Shown here one piece after another: positions 24,200-27,926 of a stretch of DNA of 27,926 nt. The stretch's first letter is position 1. Every line of letters starts with the position of its first letter. The stretch lies in the NCBI GenBank assembly GCA_050301795.1, contig JBNKZU010000042.1:1-27926 (forward strand). Reading direction: 5' to 3'. A model generated the notes under the pieces. That model ran no database searches and was not told the origin of the DNA. It was given only the letters and a program-made list of their open reading frames with translations. The position numbers and the translations under genes are program-made. Source of the stretch: JBNKZU01 sp050301795 (GTDB taxonomy: Bacteria > Pseudomonadota > Gammaproteobacteria > Thiohalomonadales > Thiohalomonadaceae).

Positions 24200-24502
24200 T
24201 CAACGTGTTACTGATTTTTTAATCAGACCGATTACCTTCAAGGTAATATCAGTCGTTGGCTGACATCGACAGGCCAGTACACGGTGTTCTGCTTCATCAA
24301 GCTCTGAAACAAATGCTCGACTCATCTTCTTCTTCGTATACTCACCGGAAGTCACTTGCACTTTGCACACACCACAACCACCACCGCGACAACCAACCGG
24401 GATCCCTTTTTTACCCAAATGCGCCATTCCCATAAGTAGAGATTGATCATCTGAACAACTGTAGGATTCGCCGGTATCTTCGATAATGATGTTATGTTGC
24501 AT
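24200..24502 (-). CDS. dmpQ: Plant-type [2Fe-2S] ferredoxin (XylT/DmpQ-like)
   Basis: A 100-residue ferredoxin from the ATG at 24502 (a GTG at 24520 would add six basic residues). Cluster cysteines are C38, C43, C46 and C78 in CRGGGCGVC and ACRC, the CX4CX2C...C spacing of the family. XylT/DmpQ ferredoxins reduce the oxidised iron of catechol 2,3-dioxygenase and so rescue it from inactivation by substituted catechols. It is the first gene after a sigma54-type promoter and directly precedes dmpB, which fits that job. Confidence 0.92.
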   Translation of the reverse strand: MQHNIIIEDTGESYSCSDDQSLLMGMAHLGKKGIPVGCRGGGCGVCKVQVTSGEYTKKKMSRAFVSELDEAEHRVLACRCQPTTDITLKVIGLIKKSVTR

Positions 24503-24583
24503 TCTTCTCTTCTTCTGCACCTAAAAAGTTCACGGTTTTAATGTTTCAACGATGTTTTGATGAAAGACCGTGAGCAGAGATAG

Positions 24584-24599
24584 TGCAGATAGTGTGCCA
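24584..24599 (-). promoter_or_regulatory. Sigma54 (-24/-12) promoter of the ferredoxin-C23O unit
   Basis: Minus strand: TGGCAC-ACTAT-CTGCA (24599 to 24584). It matches the TGGCAC-N5-TTGCA consensus with one difference and the exact 10-base GG-to-GC spacing. The start site would be near 24572, about 70 bases before the ferredoxin ATG. The divergent gene encodes a sigma54 activator, which supports the call. Confidence 0.8.
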
Positions 24600-24611
24600 A
24601 TATGATGCAAG

Positions 24612-24695
24612 TTTACGAAATCGTAAAAAATTTCGAAAAATGCGTTAATAATTGATCAAAAAGTGAGAAGATTTGGCGGGCAATGATTCATCAAA
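24612..24695. promoter_or_regulatory. Probable activator-binding region upstream of the sigma54 promoter
   Basis: TTGATCAA (24652-24659) is half of the palindromic UAS reported for DmpR-type activators, lying about 80 bases before the predicted start site. A second diverged element, read on the minus strand as TTGATGAATCATTG (24695-24682), lies about 30 bases further away. Closer in, TTTACG / CGTAAA (24612-24627) is another inverted repeat. Spacing and similarity suggest an enhancer for the divergent activator; binding is inferred. Confidence 0.5.
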
Positions 24696-24834
24696 TGATT
24701 AATTAGTTATTATTTGATAAATATTTGGTAGTATAGGCAGCTTAAATTGTCGATATTAAATAATTACACGATTTTTTATTAATTATCGAAATTATAGGGT
24801 TGTTAATTCTGAGTATTAAGTTAAGCTTTTAATC

Positions 24835-24864
24835 AAATGGTAAAAGTTTTACTAAATGGTAAAA
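24835..24864 (+). repeat. Direct repeat with embedded palindrome before the sigma54 activator gene
   Basis: AAATGGTAAAA occurs at 24835-24845 and again at 24854-24864, 19 bases apart, with GTAAAAGTTTTAC between. It ends 54 bases before the activator ATG, a likely place for control of that gene. The rest of this 398-base gap is AT-rich; apart from the elements listed I see nothing coding in it. Confidence 0.35.
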
Positions 24865-24918
24865 ATTAGTTTTATTATTTAGTGAAAATCTGAATAAAAC
24901 GAGTCAAAGAGGCACATT

Positions 24919-26598
24919 ATGACAACACAAGTTGATTTAAGTCATGATTACAAGTTTCCATCGAGTCTGTATCTGACCTTTGAGCCGGGAAATATCATGC
25001 TCGACGACGAGCGTATGATCATGCTGCATGTCGATGCAATGGCCTCATTACGCAAAGAACTCATTGATACCCTGGGTACAGAGCGAGCACGCGGAATACT
25101 GACTCGAATGGGATACGCCTCTGGTGTCCGGGATGCAAAAATCACCCGTAAAATGATGCCGGAAGCCAGCGATGAAGAGCTACTATTAATGGGGCCGGAG
25201 CTTCACATGCTTGAAGGCATTGTTAAAGTCACCCCGTTAAAAATCGATATTGATATTGTTAAAGGACAATATCTTGGTGATCTGATCTGGGAAAACTCCT
25301 TTGAAGCAGAATCACACATCAAAAATTTTGGTGTCCATACAGAATCGGTTTGCTGGACACAAATCGGATACGCTACCGGATACACCAGTGAAATTGTCGG
25401 CAAGTTTATTCTGTATAAAGAGCCAGAATGCCAGGGCAAAGGTGATCGTCACTGCCGTAATGTCGGTAAACCCGTTGATGAATGGGACGATGCAGAAGAA
25501 GACCTCAAATACTTCCATCCGGATCATATTGCTGATCAATTATTAAAACTCCAGGAGGAGGTTGCCAACCTGCGATACTCATTGGATGAGGATACCGCCT
25601 TTGGCGATATGGTCGGTAGCTCGCCATCATTTATGCAAACGTGTGAGTTAATCAAAAAGGCGGGTGATAGCAATGTCACCGTACTACTACTGGGTAAAAC
25701 CGGTGTCGGAAAAGAGATGTGCGCCCGTGCGTTACATAGTGTTAGTCCACGCGAAAAAAAATCGTTTGTTGCACTGAATTGTGCGGCTATACCCGAAGAG
25801 CTTATAGAGTCTGAATTATTTGGTGTTGAAAAAGGAGCCTTCACCGGTGCACATCACTCCCGTCCAGGTCGATTTGAACGCGCTCATGGCGGCACACTCT
25901 TTTTGGATGAGGTTGGCGATCTCTCTCCCGCTGCACAGGTAAAGCTATTGAGAGTTTTACAGGAGGGCGAGTTTGAACGAATAGGCGACACACGAACACG
26001 AAAGGTTGATGTTCGCGTCGTTGCCGCTACCAATATCGATTTACAACAGGCAGTCGATGAAGGTACGTTCCGAGCTGATCTCTACTATCGTCTTAATATC
26101 TTCCCAATCTTGATTCCATCATTGCAGGAGCGACAAGAAGATATCCCAGCCTTAGCCAAGCGCTTCTTAAAAAAATATACCGCGTTGCACGGCAAGCGTA
26201 TTCCCGGGATTAATGAGCAAGCACTCGCCGCTTTAAGGGATTATGACTGGCCAGGAAATATCCGTGAATTAGAAAACATGATCGAGCGTGGCGTAATCAT
26301 TGCCAGTAATGACAGCCTGATCGATCTTCCACATCTGTTCCCTCATGTAAATATTGCCAATCCGCAACAGACAGATAAAGAGAGCACCCAAAGTATAGAG
26401 CCCACCACCACAACCACCGATGACCTACATCAACTGGTTGATAAAGTGTTAGATCAAGGCATTAAGCTAGAAGATTTCGAAAGCCAGCTACTGCAAAACG
26501 CGGTGAATCGCGCCAAAGGCAACTTATGCTCAGCAGCCCGAAGCCTTGGCATAACCAGACCCCAGATAGCCTATCGTATGAAAAAACTCGAAACGTGA
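24919..26598 (+). CDS. DmpR/XylR-type sigma54-dependent aromatic-responsive activator
   Basis: A 559-residue activator. The N-terminal sensor (about 15-205) combines XylR_N and V4R parts; C145, E168, C171 and C179 have the spacing of the zinc ligands known from PoxR/DmpR-type sensors. A linker (about 205-228) leads to the AAA+ domain (about 230-465) with Walker A GKTGVGKE (259-266), GAFTGA (306-311) for sigma54 contact, and Walker B LFLDEVGD. A Thr-rich linker precedes the Fis-type helix-turn-helix (about 520-556; NLCSAARSLGITRPQIAYR). The family binds phenol- or toluene-like effectors; which one is not readable here. It is divergent from the ferredoxin gene and its sigma54 promoter, its probable target. 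Confidence 0.93.
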   Translation: MTTQVDLSHDYKFPSSLYLTFEPGNIMLDDERMIMLHVDAMASLRKELIDTLGTERARGILTRMGYASGVRDAKITRKMMPEASDEELLLMGPELHMLEGIVKVTPLKIDIDIVKGQYLGDLIWENSFEAESHIKNFGVHTESVCWTQIGYATGYTSEIVGKFILYKEPECQGKGDRHCRNVGKPVDEWDDAEEDLKYFHPDHIADQLLKLQEEVANLRYSLDEDTAFGDMVGSSPSFMQTCELIKKAGDSNVTVLLLGKTGVGKEMCARALHSVSPREKKSFVALNCAAIPEELIESELFGVEKGAFTGAHHSRPGRFERAHGGTLFLDEVGDLSPAAQVKLLRVLQEGEFERIGDTRTRKVDVRVVAATNIDLQQAVDEGTFRADLYYRLNIFPILIPSLQERQEDIPALAKRFLKKYTALHGKRIPGINEQALAALRDYDWPGNIRELENMIERGVIIASNDSLIDLPHLFPHVNIANPQQTDKESTQSIEPTTTTTDDLHQLVDKVLDQGIKLEDFESQLLQNAVNRAKGNLCSAARSLGITRPQIAYRMKKLET

Positions 26599-26799
26599 TC
26601 AGCTTTATTGGCTCCAAATAAAAAGCAGCGCATGTCGTATGAAAGACAAAGTACGCCCAGTGGTTGATGATGAGTCTTTGCAATACTGACAGCCAAAACC
26701 GTAAACCAGATTATCAAGATGTTTTGAAGATTCTGTTTATAGTGCTATGTTCATAATTCAAGCAACCAATTAATCGATCATCACGGATAAGGAGAAGAG

Positions 26800-26895
26800 A
26801 TGAAACCAATCAGAACATTTGGCGTCATAAGTCAATATTCGTGCCGTCGGCATAATCAAGCTGTTAAGCACAGAAGGGCGCACCTTCATGAATGA
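26800..26895 (+). CDS. Possible 31-residue leader ORF
   Basis: A very strong ribosome-binding site (AAGGAG, 26789-26794) precedes an ATG opening a 31-codon frame (MKPIRTFGVISQ, ending AHLHE) that is rich in Arg and His. Its TGA overlaps the next gene's ATG by eight bases, so the pair looks translationally coupled. It may be a leader peptide or a worn-down remnant. No family recognised. Confidence 0.4.
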   Translation: MKPIRTFGVISQYSCRRHNQAVKHRRAHLHE

Positions 26896-27712
26896 AAGCA
26901 ACATTGAACATCTGAGCCGATTTTGCGCCCTTCTTACAGATTGGTTTGAAGGACGTTATGAGGATCGCTCAGAGCAAGCGCTAAGAAGAGAAATAAACGA
27001 AATGGCGCCGAGAGCGAAAGGCATCATCAAGGAGGCAGGTTGTCTTCAGTTGATGAATTTAGCGCCGCCAGCCTCTATTGGAGGTGTGGCCATTCAGAAC
27101 GCCGACCCTTTTGATATGTTGTTCACGGATTATTACGGGCATTCCGTAATTACCGATATCATTGATATGGCGCATAGAGCGATAGGCGTTATAAAAGACT
27201 CGAAAGTAAACGAGGTTGCGCCGGGCAATCGCATGTATAAACAAAGATTCGCTCAATCCGTTTTTGAGCGTTACAGAGGAATGTCCGCTATGGAGAAACT
27301 TGGGGTATTTGGGTCGTTGGCATCGATACTTGGGCTTGTTTTGTATTTCGTTACGCCTCAAGCAATCTCAGAGCAAAACAATAATCAAGCCTTTACGGGA
27401 GGAGCAAATAGCCCAGCCATCGGAGCAAATAGTGGTAGCGTGACAATCAATTACAACAACTCTCATAGCAAATCAGCCGTCCTTAGAAACCCAAGTGCCG
27501 GAGCAACGCTATTGGTGAGCAAACCTACGATTATGGCCGCTTCACAGCCTGCTATGCATGTTTGTATGGTTCCGGCTGGCACCTCAATAAAGTTAACGGG
27601 AAGAAAGGCGAACCAAGGCCCAGTGGATATGTGGCGCGAGGTTACTGTTACCGAGGGCGATTGCGTCGGAAAAACAGGATGGGTAGCAATTGAGAACGTG
27701 AGCTATGAGTGA
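26888..27712 (+). CDS. Single-span membrane protein with SH3-like C-terminal domain, function unknown
   Basis: A 274-residue protein. A helical, charged cytoplasmic part (1-136) is followed by one membrane helix (about 137-156; GVFGSLASILGLVLYF). A short Asn/Gly-rich segment (163-192) containing GANSPAIGANSGSVTINY looks like a beta repeat, and a C-terminal domain (about 221-274) resembles a bacterial SH3-like fold, with paired cysteines C226 and C259 that could form a disulfide outside the cytoplasm. No positively identified family. It has no good ribosome-binding site of its own and probably depends on coupling to the small ORF before it. Its base composition and lack of partner genes suggest an accessory gene. 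Confidence 0.6.
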   Translation: MNESNIEHLSRFCALLTDWFEGRYEDRSEQALRREINEMAPRAKGIIKEAGCLQLMNLAPPASIGGVAIQNADPFDMLFTDYYGHSVITDIIDMAHRAIGVIKDSKVNEVAPGNRMYKQRFAQSVFERYRGMSAMEKLGVFGSLASILGLVLYFVTPQAISEQNNNQAFTGGANSPAIGANSGSVTINYNNSHSKSAVLRNPSAGATLLVSKPTIMAASQPAMHVCMVPAGTSIKLTGRKANQGPVDMWREVTVTEGDCVGKTGWVAIENVSYE

Positions 27713-27926
27713 GGCGCTTAACACATATGAGCCTTCTCCCCGTCAATAGGCATTAACAAACAATTCGGTCATCATTCTTGGTGGCCGAGTTAAATCGATT
27801 AACAAACTCGATTACTTCATCTGTCATCGTTGCTGTTAAATAGAATCGTTTACAGCAAACACATATCGAGGGTCTCTTATTGCAGTCTCACTGCTGCCTG
27901 TCTTCTATCTCAATCCATTGAGCTGA

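Noticed and set aside
27753..27887. Minus-strand open stretch with a CVCC motif and NRFNSATKNDDRIVC ending
   Set aside because: It has no start codon before an internal ATG that leaves only 24 codons, and no ribosome-binding site; possibly a gene remnant but not supportable.
27713..27926. Integron attC-like site, from GTTAAATCGATTAAC and neighbouring AAC/GTT motifs
   Set aside because: The motifs do not form the paired R'/R'' and L'/L'' layout of an attC site, and no integrase is nearby.

Overview
The window looks like chromosome of a gammaproteobacterium of moderate to low G+C. The supporting signs are a meta-cleavage pathway of the Pseudomonas dmp/xyl type, a DmpR/XylR-type sigma54 activator, a bacterial tRNA-Phe with encoded CCA, and MurI. 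I cannot name a genus from sequence alone.

Layout. (1) 1-6513, signalling block: the edge of a secreted-protein gene, a LuxR-type response regulator with a degenerate receiver, then a probable two-gene operon of a CheB-CheR-PAS fusion and a PAS-PAS-GGDEF-EAL protein. (2) 6634-10896, an AT-rich accessory region beside tRNA-Phe(GAA). It holds a compact two-gene ubiquitin-like module on the minus strand (a ubiquitin-like/E2 fusion and a JAB/E1 fusion) and a divergent, overlapping XRE-ImmA/PIN pair. Between them is a strongly structured, terminator-ended stretch that may encode a small RNA. (3) 10897-15838, a mixed region: a long gene-free stretch with hairpins, a PEBP-fold lipoprotein, an SLC13-type transporter with two TrkA_C-like domains, an unrecognised protein, and glutamate racemase. 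(4) 15839-26598, a catechol meta-cleavage cluster in two minus-strand transcription units. The upstream unit is ferredoxin, catechol 2,3-dioxygenase and a GlcG/HbpS-like protein. The downstream unit is dmpC-E-F-G-H-I plus a membrane-anchored ABM-domain protein. A divergent GntR/FCD regulator sits between the units and a sigma54 activator lies beyond them. (5) 26599-27926: a single-span protein with an SH3-like tail, preceded by a small coupled ORF.

How the genes work together. The meta cluster encodes the whole dehydrogenase (4-oxalocrotonate) branch from catechol to pyruvate and acetyl-CoA. The ring-hydroxylating oxygenase and the hydrolase branch (dmpD) are absent here. A good sigma54 promoter precedes the ferredoxin gene and the activator is divergent to it, so the first unit is probably induced by an aromatic effector. 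The GntR protein may control the second unit.

The most interesting part is the accessory region. One operon carries all four roles of a ubiquitin-like cycle in two fused polypeptides: modifier plus E2-like, and activating enzyme plus JAMM peptidase. The modifier/E2 protein contains no cysteine at all. A toxin-antitoxin-like pair and a candidate structured RNA sit next to it. This suggests, but does not prove, a defence locus.
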